From the NCBI GenBank assembly GCA_013298665.1, contig JAAFIK010000012.1, positions 1 to 64,000 on the forward strand: DNA of 64,000 nt, read 5' to 3'. Each line of letters opens with the position of its first letter. The stretch's first letter is position 1. A program made the translations under genes and the position numbers. The notes under the pieces were generated by a model. That model worked only from the letters and a program-made list of their open reading frames with translations. It was not told the origin of the DNA and searched no databases. The DNA is from Chitinophagales bacterium (lineage in GTDB: Bacteria > Bacteroidota > Bacteroidia > Chitinophagales > Chitinophagaceae). Shown here one piece after another: positions 42,879-51,381 of this stretch.

Positions 42879-43826
42879 ATGTCCAGGCTGTTTGTCATAA
42901 AAAATATCTTTCTGAAGCACAAGTACCAACTGCTGCTTACCTACCTGCTCTTCGGGGCGGAGATGCTGGGCTTACTGTTACGTCCTTTTTTCCTCGGTGA
43001 AGCGATCAACGACCTGATGAAGGGCAGTTACCGCGGATTGATTTACCTGGCCTCTTCCCATGCCATCTGGCTGGTCATCGGTACCATACGCCACATGTAC
43101 GATACCCGTACTTACTCTGCCATTTATACCTCCCTCGTCACCCGTCTGCTCACCCGCAGGTTTTCGGTAACCGAAGTATCAAAGCTGAGTGCGCACTCTA
43201 CCCTCGCCCGTGAATTTGTTGATTTTCTCGAATACGACCTCAACTTCGTCATCGAAGCGGGTTACAATATACTCGGCTCCCTCGTACTCCTTTACTATTA
43301 CGATGCCAATGTAATGATGCTCTGCCTCACCATACTGATACCCGTGATGGTACTGAGCCACTTTTACGGCAAGCGGATGAAACGGTACAACAAATTGAAA
43401 AATGATGAACTGGAGAACCAGGTGGATATTATTGGTACGCGCGACCGGAAAAAAATCCTCCACCACTACAGCAATCTCCGCCGCTGGCAGATCCGTATTT
43501 CGGATATGGAGGCCTGGAATTTCGGCATTATGGAAATTATGGCTGCTGCGGTACTCACCATTTCCTTACTCATTACCGTAAAAGTATCGCCCGGTAATGC
43601 CATAATGGCCGGCAGTCTTATCGGCATTTACAATTACATCCTCAAATTTGTAACAGGGCTCGATACCATACCGTATATGGTACAAAGGATCACGTCCCTG
43701 CGCGACATTATGCAACGCATCGAAGTACAGGCAGAAGAAACAGATATACCCGGGAAGCCCGAACAGGTCAGGCTGATTACAGTCAAAGAGAAGGCCGCCG
43801 GTAAGAAACGGGAGGCCAATATATAG
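42879..43826 (+). CDS. ABC-type six-helix membrane domain without an ATPase
   Basis: 315 residues from MSRLFVIKN (ATG 42879; a TTG at 42861 is less likely). About six membrane segments are visible, for example YQLLLTYLLFGAEMLGLLLRP, GYNILGSLVLLYYYD, VMMLCLTILIPVMVLSHFYG and MEIMAAAVLTISLLITVKV. The layout and the cytoplasmic loop between helices match the exporter-type ABC transmembrane domain (ABC_membrane_3-like). The sequence ends shortly after the last helix; no Walker A or signature motif follows. It could use an ATPase encoded elsewhere or serve as a membrane scaffold. Its place inside the ATP-grasp/SET cluster suggests handling of the product at the membrane. Confidence 0.75.
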   Translation: MSRLFVIKNIFLKHKYQLLLTYLLFGAEMLGLLLRPFFLGEAINDLMKGSYRGLIYLASSHAIWLVIGTIRHMYDTRTYSAIYTSLVTRLLTRRFSVTEVSKLSAHSTLAREFVDFLEYDLNFVIEAGYNILGSLVLLYYYDANVMMLCLTILIPVMVLSHFYGKRMKRYNKLKNDELENQVDIIGTRDRKKILHHYSNLRRWQIRISDMEAWNFGIMEIMAAAVLTISLLITVKVSPGNAIMAGSLIGIYNYILKFVTGLDTIPYMVQRITSLRDIMQRIEVQAEETDIPGKPEQVRLITVKEKAAGKKREANI

Positions 43827-43862
43827 CTGCAATTTTCTTATAAACCCATTAAATTTCTATTC

Positions 43863-44357
43863 ATGATTACCGAAGCCCGGCGCACCCTCATCAGCAGGTA
43901 TACTATTGCTGAAGTTTGGCAGGACACCAGTAATGGCCATCATTCGCTGCACAGTACCGGCGCTTATCAGCCGGGAGAAGTGATCAGTGCTTTTACCGCA
44001 GCCAGTATATGGGCAACCCCCAGTTACCTTACCGTACAAATCAGCAACGACAAACACATTATGCTTGCACCACAATTCCTGGAGTACATCAACCACAGTT
44101 GCGACCCCAATGCTTTTTTTGATACCACCAGCTTTCAGCTCGTTTGCCTGAAGCCCATCTTTCCCGGCGACCAGTTTACTTTTTTTTATCCCTCTGCGGA
44201 ATGGAATATGGCACAGCCTTTCGCCTGCCGGTGCGGATCTGCCAACTGTATTGGTGAAATTACCGGTGCTTCACAATTACCCGAAGCATTGCTTTACAGG
44301 TACCGGTTTACGGATTTTATCCGCAGCAAGCTGGATGCAGCACAGCAGCAGGATTAG
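43863..44357 (+). CDS. Small SET-domain protein
   Basis: 164 residues, mostly a single SET domain. NHSCDPNAFF (77-86) is the SET core, and CRCGSANCIG (122-131) with Cys122, Cys124 and Cys129 forms a post-SET zinc site. The usual D-Y near the end of the domain is replaced by FTFFYPSAEW (105-114), keeping the tyrosine. The N-terminal part STGAYQPGEVISAF fits the first SET strands. It should methylate a lysine or another amine with SAM, unless it is a non-catalytic partner of the fused SET domain at 42180-42600. The last gene of the cluster, 36 bp after the ABC-like gene; its TAG overlaps the SNF2 stop codon of the opposite strand. Confidence 0.85.
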   Translation: MITEARRTLISRYTIAEVWQDTSNGHHSLHSTGAYQPGEVISAFTAASIWATPSYLTVQISNDKHIMLAPQFLEYINHSCDPNAFFDTTSFQLVCLKPIFPGDQFTFFYPSAEWNMAQPFACRCGSANCIGEITGASQLPEALLYRYRFTDFIRSKLDAAQQQD

Positions 44358-47300
44358 CTGAACAGGTACTCCACATCCGATTTGCTGAGGCTCTTTACAA
44401 AGCCACTGTCGTCGGTAATGAGTTCCTTAGCTAAGACGCGTTTACGTTCCTGCAGTTGCAATATTTTATCTTCAATGGTATCCACACAAATCATGCGGTA
44501 CGCAAAAATATTTTTGGTTTGACCGATGCGGTGCGTCCTGTCAATGGCCTGTTGCTCAACCGCGGGATTCCACCATGGATCAACGATATAGACATAGTCT
44601 GCAGCCGTAAGGTTGAGCCCCACGCCACCCGCTTTGAGCGATATAAGAAAGACCCTGCATTCGTCATTGTTCTGGAAGTTCTGTATAGCCCGCTCGCGCT
44701 CAACTGATGAGGTGCTGCCATCAAAGTATTCAAATACAATATTGGCCTCCTTCAGTTTTTCGCGGATAAGCCCGAGCATCCCCAGAAACTGTGAGAACAC
44801 AAGCGCTTTATGATCGCCGATATTTTCTGCGATCTCGCGGGTCAGTTCATCCAGTTTGATGGAATGGTTCGGATATTTTTCCTCCTCATTCAGTATCGCC
44901 GGACTGTCGCAGATCTGCCGAAGCTTCATCAATCCCTGCAGGATGGTAAGCTGGCTTTTATCAATACCCTGTTCATCAATAACACCCAGAATCCTGTCGC
45001 GGTAACTGTTGCGGTAAGCCTCGTATATTTTCCGCTGCTCGTCCTCCATTTCGCAAAAGAGAATCGTTTCTGTTTTTTCCGGGAGGTCTTTAGCCACCTG
45101 CTCTTTTGTACGGCGGAGGATAAAAGGATATAATAATTTGCGCAGGTGTTCCTTCTGGTCTTTCTCCCCAAACTTATCGATGGGCGTGGCAAACTCATTG
45201 CGAAAAAATTCCATACTGCCCAGCAAACCCGGATTGAGAAAATTCATCTGGGCAAATATGTCGAAAGTATTATTCTGTAAAGGCGTACCACTCATGCACA
45301 AACGATTTCTGGCATTGAGCAGACAGGCCGCTTTGGTTACCTTGGAAGCCGGGTTTTTGATGGCCTGGCTCTCGTCGAGGATAACATAATCAAGTTCGAT
45401 TTTGAGCAGGAGTTGTATATCACTGCGCAGTGTACCATAAGTGGTGATCACCACATCAAACGACTGGAGTTCATCCACGCTGCGGGTACGCATACTGCCA
45501 TGGTGAATGGTATGGGTAAGCAGGGGTGTAAACTTCCGGATTTCATTGGCCCAGTTGTAGATCAGTGTGGTGGGGCAAACCACCAGCGCTTTCAGGCGGC
45601 CATTAACCTCACGGTAATGACGAAGCATACTCAGCGCCTGAAGCGTTTTGCCCAAACCCATATCATCGGCAAGGATCCCTCCCCAACTTACATCATTGAG
45701 GTAATTAAGCCACTGAAAGCCCGAAGTCTGGTAAGGCCGCAATACCGCTTCCAGTTCTGCCGGGGGCGGGGTTTCGGGTATGCTCTTAAACGTACGCAGT
45801 TTCTCAAACTTTGCATCAAGTGCAAAAGACAATTCCTGTTCTTCCCGGTTTTCATAAAGCTCATCAATAACACTCAGGTGGTATTTGCTCAGCCGCAATT
45901 CATTGCTGCGGCCTTCACCCACTTTAAACAACAGCGCATAACGCTTCAGCCATTCTTCCGGCAGTATACCCAATGTGCCATCGCCGAGGTGTACAAACGA
46001 TTGCTTATTTCCCAGCGCCTTCTTGATATCGGCAATGCCCACCCGCTGCCCGTCGAAATCGATCTCCACTTTAGCATCAAACCAGTCTAAGCCACTGCTC
46101 ACATGAATATGCGTGGATGGTCGTGAGGTATTGAACCGGAAATTATTTAACGACTCGAAACCATATACGGGTATCTTCATGTCCTTCATCGCATCAACAA
46201 ACAGGAAGAACCAGTTGTTGCGCAGTACGTCGGCGCCTTTAAGCACAAGGCTGTTGGTATCTGTACGATGAATAAACTGTGAGTGCAGGGCCTCAAGCCT
46301 GGTAACAAATGCCTGCTCTGCATTTTTGTTGCGCTGCACGATCAGTATTTTATCCCCCTCGGGTATCGTGATCGTTTCTTTATCGGTATGCCTTACTTTG
46401 TATCCCTTATAAGCAAACACCGGCTGGAATACCAGAAAATCACCTTTCTCCTGGAGCAGCAGTTCTACTTCCGGCTCTCCTTTCTTCACTTCCCTGATGA
46501 GCGATTTATCGAACTCCACATGATATTCCCTGGTAAGCGGCAACACAACCTTTTGCATCTGTTCTGCCCAGTTGTCCTTACCGAGGTGAATGCTGCCGGT
46601 AAGCAAAAAACGTTCTACCTGCATCACGTCTTCCGGCCGCTCCCAGGTATAAAAGGTATGTTCATGCAAAAAAAGCATAGGGCTGGCACAGGCATTATCA
46701 CTTACCGGCAACAGCACACCGTTGATCTTCACCATACATTGCAGCTCAAAGCCCCGCGGCGCAGCAATAATCTTAAACACGGGCAGCAGAAAATTGCTGC
46801 TCAGGTCAGCCGGCACCAGTGCATCCGTTTTAAACGCCTTTTTCTCCGGCAGGTAAAAGGTAAAAGCGCCGCCAGCCAGGTCGGTAAACAGTTTCTTTAT
46901 TTTGGGATGCAGGTATTCCGCAATCAGCGAGCGGGTTTCTTCCGGTAGTTCATCACCCTCATTATGGATAATGTTTTCCCAGATGCCGCTGAAGGGGGAG
47001 TTGCGGTTGAGGTATTTGTTTACTTCACTGCCCTGCAGTTTGCGCAACTGCTGCAATGTCATTTTATCCTCCTCATTAAATACTTCGGTATTCACAAAGC
47101 GGGCCAGGTCGATGCGTTCCACCTTACCCGCAAAGCCATCCAGGCCCTCCCTGGGGTCACCCTGAACGGCATCGAGCGTGATAAACGGATAATTGGCCGG
47201 GTTGGCATTGAGCACAATACCCAGCTTCTTCGCTGCCATATCCTGTGCAGGCAGGGTCTCATCACCATTAACGGGAACCTCGGGCATAACCACCACTTCG

Positions 47301-48124
47301 GTCTTTACCGGTGCAACAGCTACCCCGGTTGCAGCTACGCGTTTAATCGAAGGATCAAGTACTTTCAGAAAAGGTTTACCTTCTTTATACGTAAACTCGA
47401 ATTTACCGGCCAGGTCATCGTCCAAACTGTACCCGTAAATCTGCAGGAGTTTATTTTTCTCTTTATCCCAGTTGCGGATGGTATCGAAATAATAAGGTCC
47501 GTAGGCATTGAGCAATTGCAGGAAAAGTGTCGTCTTATGTTCACAAAGCGGATGCTCCGTTTCGGCACAGGAGCAGGACGTATCAAAATTCCGCTCGTCA
47601 TTCTTCTGGATAACCAGCGGGAAACTGTCGCTGCCAAGTTCAAGGGTAGCTTCCACCCTTTCGTCAACTGCCTTCTGGATATTTGCCTTTGTCGTTCTGA
47701 GGATCTGCTCAGCAGCCGTATAAATGGCCGGCGACGACAGCAGTTTGATCATTTTCAGGTCGATATGCTTCATCTTGGCTACCGTATGCCGCTGGCTGTA
47801 CTTGATGGCACTGCTGCCCAGCATATTCTTGTCGAGCATTTCCTGCAGGTGAAAAAGTGCAGCAGTTTCGTGGCGGCAGATATCACCAAGGTTGTACGGA
47901 CAGGTACAGCGCAGGGACAGTGTTTTAGGATCGGTATATTTCTGGATATATACTTTGTAATACGTTGTATACCCATCATCTTTTACCCGGAACGTAACCG
48001 CACCCATCAGCTCGTCGTGCTCAATCAACTCCACAAAACCAGACGTGTGAATTTTTTTACCCCGGCGCACGACTTCGTCCGTACCGTTGTTGTAAATATG
48101 CTTGATCAGATGTGATAATGCCAA
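44354..48124 (-). CDS. SNF2-family helicase with SWIM zinc fingers
   Basis: 1256 residues. The N-terminus carries a SWIM finger (LRCTCPYNLGDICRHETAA) and a second Cys/His set (CSCAETEHPLCEHKT). The ATPase core is in the last 500 residues: ADDMGLGKTLQAL (Walker A), VILDESQAIKN (a D-E-x-x box with Ser-Gln), SGTPLQNNTFDIF, and the helicase C motifs LVFSQFLGMLGL, SLKAGGVGLNLTAADYVYI and QAIDRTHRIGQT. This is the bacterial SNF2/SWIM type thought to remodel protein-DNA or RNA polymerase complexes. No ATG is available: TTG at 48122-48124 starts MALSHLIKHIYNNGTDEVV, and a TAA lies five codons upstream. Its 3' end overlaps the SET gene by 3 bp. Confidence 0.92.
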   Translation of the reverse strand: MALSHLIKHIYNNGTDEVVRRGKKIHTSGFVELIEHDELMGAVTFRVKDDGYTTYYKVYIQKYTDPKTLSLRCTCPYNLGDICRHETAALFHLQEMLDKNMLGSSAIKYSQRHTVAKMKHIDLKMIKLLSSPAIYTAAEQILRTTKANIQKAVDERVEATLELGSDSFPLVIQKNDERNFDTSCSCAETEHPLCEHKTTLFLQLLNAYGPYYFDTIRNWDKEKNKLLQIYGYSLDDDLAGKFEFTYKEGKPFLKVLDPSIKRVAATGVAVAPVKTEVVVMPEVPVNGDETLPAQDMAAKKLGIVLNANPANYPFITLDAVQGDPREGLDGFAGKVERIDLARFVNTEVFNEEDKMTLQQLRKLQGSEVNKYLNRNSPFSGIWENIIHNEGDELPEETRSLIAEYLHPKIKKLFTDLAGGAFTFYLPEKKAFKTDALVPADLSSNFLLPVFKIIAAPRGFELQCMVKINGVLLPVSDNACASPMLFLHEHTFYTWERPEDVMQVERFLLTGSIHLGKDNWAEQMQKVVLPLTREYHVEFDKSLIREVKKGEPEVELLLQEKGDFLVFQPVFAYKGYKVRHTDKETITIPEGDKILIVQRNKNAEQAFVTRLEALHSQFIHRTDTNSLVLKGADVLRNNWFFLFVDAMKDMKIPVYGFESLNNFRFNTSRPSTHIHVSSGLDWFDAKVEIDFDGQRVGIADIKKALGNKQSFVHLGDGTLGILPEEWLKRYALLFKVGEGRSNELRLSKYHLSVIDELYENREEQELSFALDAKFEKLRTFKSIPETPPPAELEAVLRPYQTSGFQWLNYLNDVSWGGILADDMGLGKTLQALSMLRHYREVNGRLKALVVCPTTLIYNWANEIRKFTPLLTHTIHHGSMRTRSVDELQSFDVVITTYGTLRSDIQLLLKIELDYVILDESQAIKNPASKVTKAACLLNARNRLCMSGTPLQNNTFDIFAQMNFLNPGLLGSMEFFRNEFATPIDKFGEKDQKEHLRKLLYPFILRRTKEQVAKDLPEKTETILFCEMEDEQRKIYEAYRNSYRDRILGVIDEQGIDKSQLTILQGLMKLRQICDSPAILNEEEKYPNHSIKLDELTREIAENIGDHKALVFSQFLGMLGLIREKLKEANIVFEYFDGSTSSVERERAIQNFQNNDECRVFLISLKAGGVGLNLTAADYVYIVDPWWNPAVEQQAIDRTHRIGQTKNIFAYRMICVDTIEDKILQLQERKRVLAKELITDDSGFVKSLSKSDVEYLFS

Positions 48125-48374
48125 ACTGCTATGGTTTTAATGTTTCGCCCGTTTCCCTGAAACAGGCTCCTGAATATTTTGCCCCCGGATTAACCCCTTA
48201 CCATGCGAAAAGGGCAATTTGCAAAAGTAAAGGAAAACGGGGGAGATTTAGCGCGAAAAAGTAATGTATTTAGGTGCAGTCATTTAATTAACCGGTATTT
48301 TACAAGACCCCATACCCGGCAAACACTCCGCAAGTGTATTGATTTGTATTATTTTTGCACCCAAAAGGATGCTG

Positions 48375-49064
48375 ATGAAACAAATATGTACTACTGCCAT
48401 ACTCCTGCTGACGATGGCCACTGCAATTGCCCAACCCAAACCCGGTGGTAAAAAAACAGCCGGTCTGGCCAATGCCAAAGATTCGCTCAGCTATGCCCTT
48501 GGTGTAAGCATTATGCAAAACCTGAAAAAACAAGGACTGGACGACATAAACCCGACGGTACTGGCCAATGCTATCCGTAACGAGCAACTCAAAAAACCAC
48601 ACTTAATTGCACCGGAAACCTGCGGACCCGTGATCGGCCAGTCTATGCAGCGGCAGCAGGCAAAAAAAATAAGCCTTAATAAAGCGGCAGGAGTAGCATT
48701 CTTACAAGCCAATGCTAAAAAGGAGGGCGTAATGAGTTTGCCCAGTGGCTTACAATACCAGGTGATGAAGCAGGGAGAGGGACCTAAGCCTGTACCCACC
48801 GACAGGGTTAAATGCCACTACCACGGCACCCTTACTGATGGTACCGTTTTTGAAAGTTCTGTCAATCGTGGCGAGCCGGTTACCTTTGCTGTCAATGGCG
48901 TGATCAGTGGCTGGATGGAGGCACTTCAGCTTATGCCCGTGGGCAGCAAATGGAAGTTGTTTATTCCGAGTAACCTGGCTTATGGGGATAATCCTTCGGG
49001 GCCGTTGATCGGTCCGGGCAGTACACTTGTTTTTGAAGTAGAATTATTGGAAATCGTTAAATAA
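48375..49064 (+). CDS. FKBP-type peptidyl-prolyl cis-trans isomerase, exported
   Basis: 229 residues from MKQICTTAILLLTMATAIAQ; AAAAGG at 48363-48368 is a fair Shine-Dalgarno, which supports this start over the ATG at 48369. After the signal peptide comes an FkpA-like N-terminal dimerisation region (DSLSYALGVSIMQNLKKQGL). Residues about 130-229 form the FKBP domain (VKCHYHGTLTDGTVFESSVN, WMEALQLMPVGSKWKLFIPS, LAYGDNPSGPLIGPGSTLVF). It assists protein folding in the periplasm. Confidence 0.93.
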   Translation: MKQICTTAILLLTMATAIAQPKPGGKKTAGLANAKDSLSYALGVSIMQNLKKQGLDDINPTVLANAIRNEQLKKPHLIAPETCGPVIGQSMQRQQAKKISLNKAAGVAFLQANAKKEGVMSLPSGLQYQVMKQGEGPKPVPTDRVKCHYHGTLTDGTVFESSVNRGEPVTFAVNGVISGWMEALQLMPVGSKWKLFIPSNLAYGDNPSGPLIGPGSTLVFEVELLEIVK

Positions 49065-49151
49065 GCATACCCCTTACCCCGGGTGGTGTACACAAACACT
49101 ACCGCAATACCGCGGAAGCTTTCAGAAAGACATGAAGGAGATGTTGTCCTT

Positions 49152-51017
49152 TTATTCCACGCCATTGGGTGGATGCAGCGGAACCCTGATGCTGAGTACA
49201 CAACCGTTACCTGGCGAAGAAGAAATATCTGCTTTTCCGCCAATGGTTTCAGCACGTGTAAAGATATTAGCCAGCCCCAGTCCCTTACGAACCCTGGCCA
49301 GGTCAAACCCTTTTCCATTGTCCTTGACCGTAAGTAGTAATATTCCCGCCTCGATGGTGAGGCCAATGGTTACTTTGTCGGCTCCGGCGTGTTTGAGGAT
49401 ATTATTCACCTCTTCCTGCACCATTCTGAAAAGTGTCAGCCTCGTATGATCCGACAGCAGGTTTTCGTCAAACGCCTCCCCGATTTTAACCTCCATCGCC
49501 AGGCTGCCCGGAATACTCAACCGGTCAGCAAGGTCTTTGAGTGCTGCTGCAAATCCGTTGACGGATAATGAACCGGGATTGAGGTTATGGCTGATGTTGC
49601 GTATTTCGTCGATGGCTTTCTGCAGGTAGTCCAATCCCTGGCCGATGAGTTGGGCAGGTGCCTGGGGTTGCTTCTGTGCTGTTTTCAAAAATAATATGGT
49701 AGCGGCAAGCAATTGGTTGACATTGTCGTGCAGTTCATTGGATATTTCGCGACGCTCTTTTTCCTGGGCATCTATAACCGCTGCCACTACTTCCTGCTTT
49801 TTCTTTTGTTCTGTTTCAAGTATCTGCTGCTGGAGTTTCCGTTCCTCGCTGATGTCCTGCATAGATCCGATCATCCGTATGGCGTTTCCCTGTTCGTCGC
49901 GGATGATACAGGCCTGGTCAATGACCGGCTTATAAGAACCATCTGCACAGCGGTAGCGAAACTCATGCTGCCAGCGCGTACTCCCGTTGCTTAATGCCTC
50001 CTGCCAGCTTTTCGTGGCAGCCATGGCATCGTCCGGATGAATATTAACAGAATTGAATTCGATCAGATCCTCATCAAGTTCATGCCCAAAAAGGGTTTTG
50101 AAGCCCCCGATGCGCCGGATGGTATTTTCTTTCAGGTCCCAATCCCAGATAACGTCACGCGTTGCCTGTCCGGCATTTTCATACAACTGGTTGTTTTTGA
50201 GCAATGCATTACTTGTTGTCATATGTGCCGTAATATCAATCGCCATGCCCCCGATCAACCGTTCGCTATCCCGGCTTTCCACCGGAAATTTGAATACCTG
50301 GTAGTAAACGGGGTTACCCGCGCTGTCTTTACCCTCTTCCTGAACGGTGATCCGGCTGTTGCCGTCCAGTACACGGGCATCACTTTCCATACAGGTTTTC
50401 CGCATATCATCCGGGTAATAAGCATATACATTTTTCCCAACGGCATCTGCGGGAAGCCCGAAACTGTCCCGGAAAAGTGAATTCATATAAACCAGTACAC
50501 CGTTCTCGTCATTAATCCATGCAAGGGAAGAGGTATTCTCCATAAAAGAAATAAACCGCTGTTGTTTGAACAGTGATTCCTCAAGCACCTTTTTTTCGTT
50601 GGTGATGTTGTGGCCAACGCCAATATAGCCAATATGTTCCCCATTGGCATCCCTGATGGCATTGATGGTGGCCTGTACATATACAGGTGCCTGATTATTA
50701 CGGGTGATGCAAAGCTCTCCGCTCCAGGTACGCGCGGTTATGATCTCGGCCCTGATCTGCTCCAGGGTAAATCCTTTGGCTTCAAACTGGAAAATCTCGC
50801 GGTAAAAATGGTTGAATACTTCTTCGTAACGGAAGCCTAAATACCTTTCAGTGGCCCTGTTCCAGCCTTTAATATTGAAATCAAGATCTGTGGTGATAAT
50901 GCCATCGGAAATCTGATCAATGAGCGGGGATGCTGTCCACCATTTGCTGTTGGGGATATTGCAAAGTAATCCCGGTGCAACGATAAACTGATCAATGGTT
51001 GTAGAAATCTGGTTCAT
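49152..51017 (-). CDS. PAS-domain sensor histidine kinase (NarL-type, cytoplasmic)
   Basis: 621 residues without a membrane segment. Three PAS/PAC units are visible (about 25-140, 150-270 and 285-400), with PAC-type segments such as VYVQATINAIRDANGEHIGY and FRYRCADGSYKPVIDQACII. The dimerisation/phosphoacceptor segment is EKERREISNELHDNVNQLLA (HisKA_3, His in ELHDN), followed by LTLFRMVQEEVNNILKHAGA and an HATPase with LTVKDNGKGFDL and KGLGLANIFTRAE. The kinase type usually acts on LuxR/NarL regulators; no response regulator lies next to it. The signal is unknown and presumably intracellular. Confidence 0.92.
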   Translation of the reverse strand: MNQISTTIDQFIVAPGLLCNIPNSKWWTASPLIDQISDGIITTDLDFNIKGWNRATERYLGFRYEEVFNHFYREIFQFEAKGFTLEQIRAEIITARTWSGELCITRNNQAPVYVQATINAIRDANGEHIGYIGVGHNITNEKKVLEESLFKQQRFISFMENTSSLAWINDENGVLVYMNSLFRDSFGLPADAVGKNVYAYYPDDMRKTCMESDARVLDGNSRITVQEEGKDSAGNPVYYQVFKFPVESRDSERLIGGMAIDITAHMTTSNALLKNNQLYENAGQATRDVIWDWDLKENTIRRIGGFKTLFGHELDEDLIEFNSVNIHPDDAMAATKSWQEALSNGSTRWQHEFRYRCADGSYKPVIDQACIIRDEQGNAIRMIGSMQDISEERKLQQQILETEQKKKQEVVAAVIDAQEKERREISNELHDNVNQLLAATILFLKTAQKQPQAPAQLIGQGLDYLQKAIDEIRNISHNLNPGSLSVNGFAAALKDLADRLSIPGSLAMEVKIGEAFDENLLSDHTRLTLFRMVQEEVNNILKHAGADKVTIGLTIEAGILLLTVKDNGKGFDLARVRKGLGLANIFTRAETIGGKADISSSPGNGCVLSIRVPLHPPNGVE

Positions 51018-51381
51018 TCAGGATATTAAGTTTGTCCGCTTCCGCCCGCAGCATCATGTACACTACAGGTGAAATCAGTAAATTGGAATTGGATGTTGTA
51101 CCTAAATAGCTCCTAATGTCTTGCAATGGGTAAGAAATCAGACATTCCATATGTTAACAACACACTAAATTAATAAATGTTTTGAATATGGTGTATGCTA
51201 TTTCGCATATTAATTAAAACCTAATATCAGGGACAGGATACAATAATGGTTCAGCAGCCCGCGGAAGTAACAGGCATTTTCCCTTACATTTGCCGGCAAT
51301 AATCAGTAGTAACGTACCATAACAGTTAAAAACAGGTCAATTTATCCTCAACAACACTTTCATTTATCAAACAAATTCAGC
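51018..51381. other. Divergent promoter region
   Basis: No gene. It lies between the kinase (minus) and the propeller protein (plus). TACATTTG at 51285-51292 is a possible -7 box for the plus-strand gene; no good -33 element pairs with it. Confidence 0.4.

Noticed and set aside
46964-48115. Plus-strand frame of 383 codons opposite the SNF2 gene
   Set aside because: It mirrors the SWIM/SNF2 coding region and has no motifs of its own.
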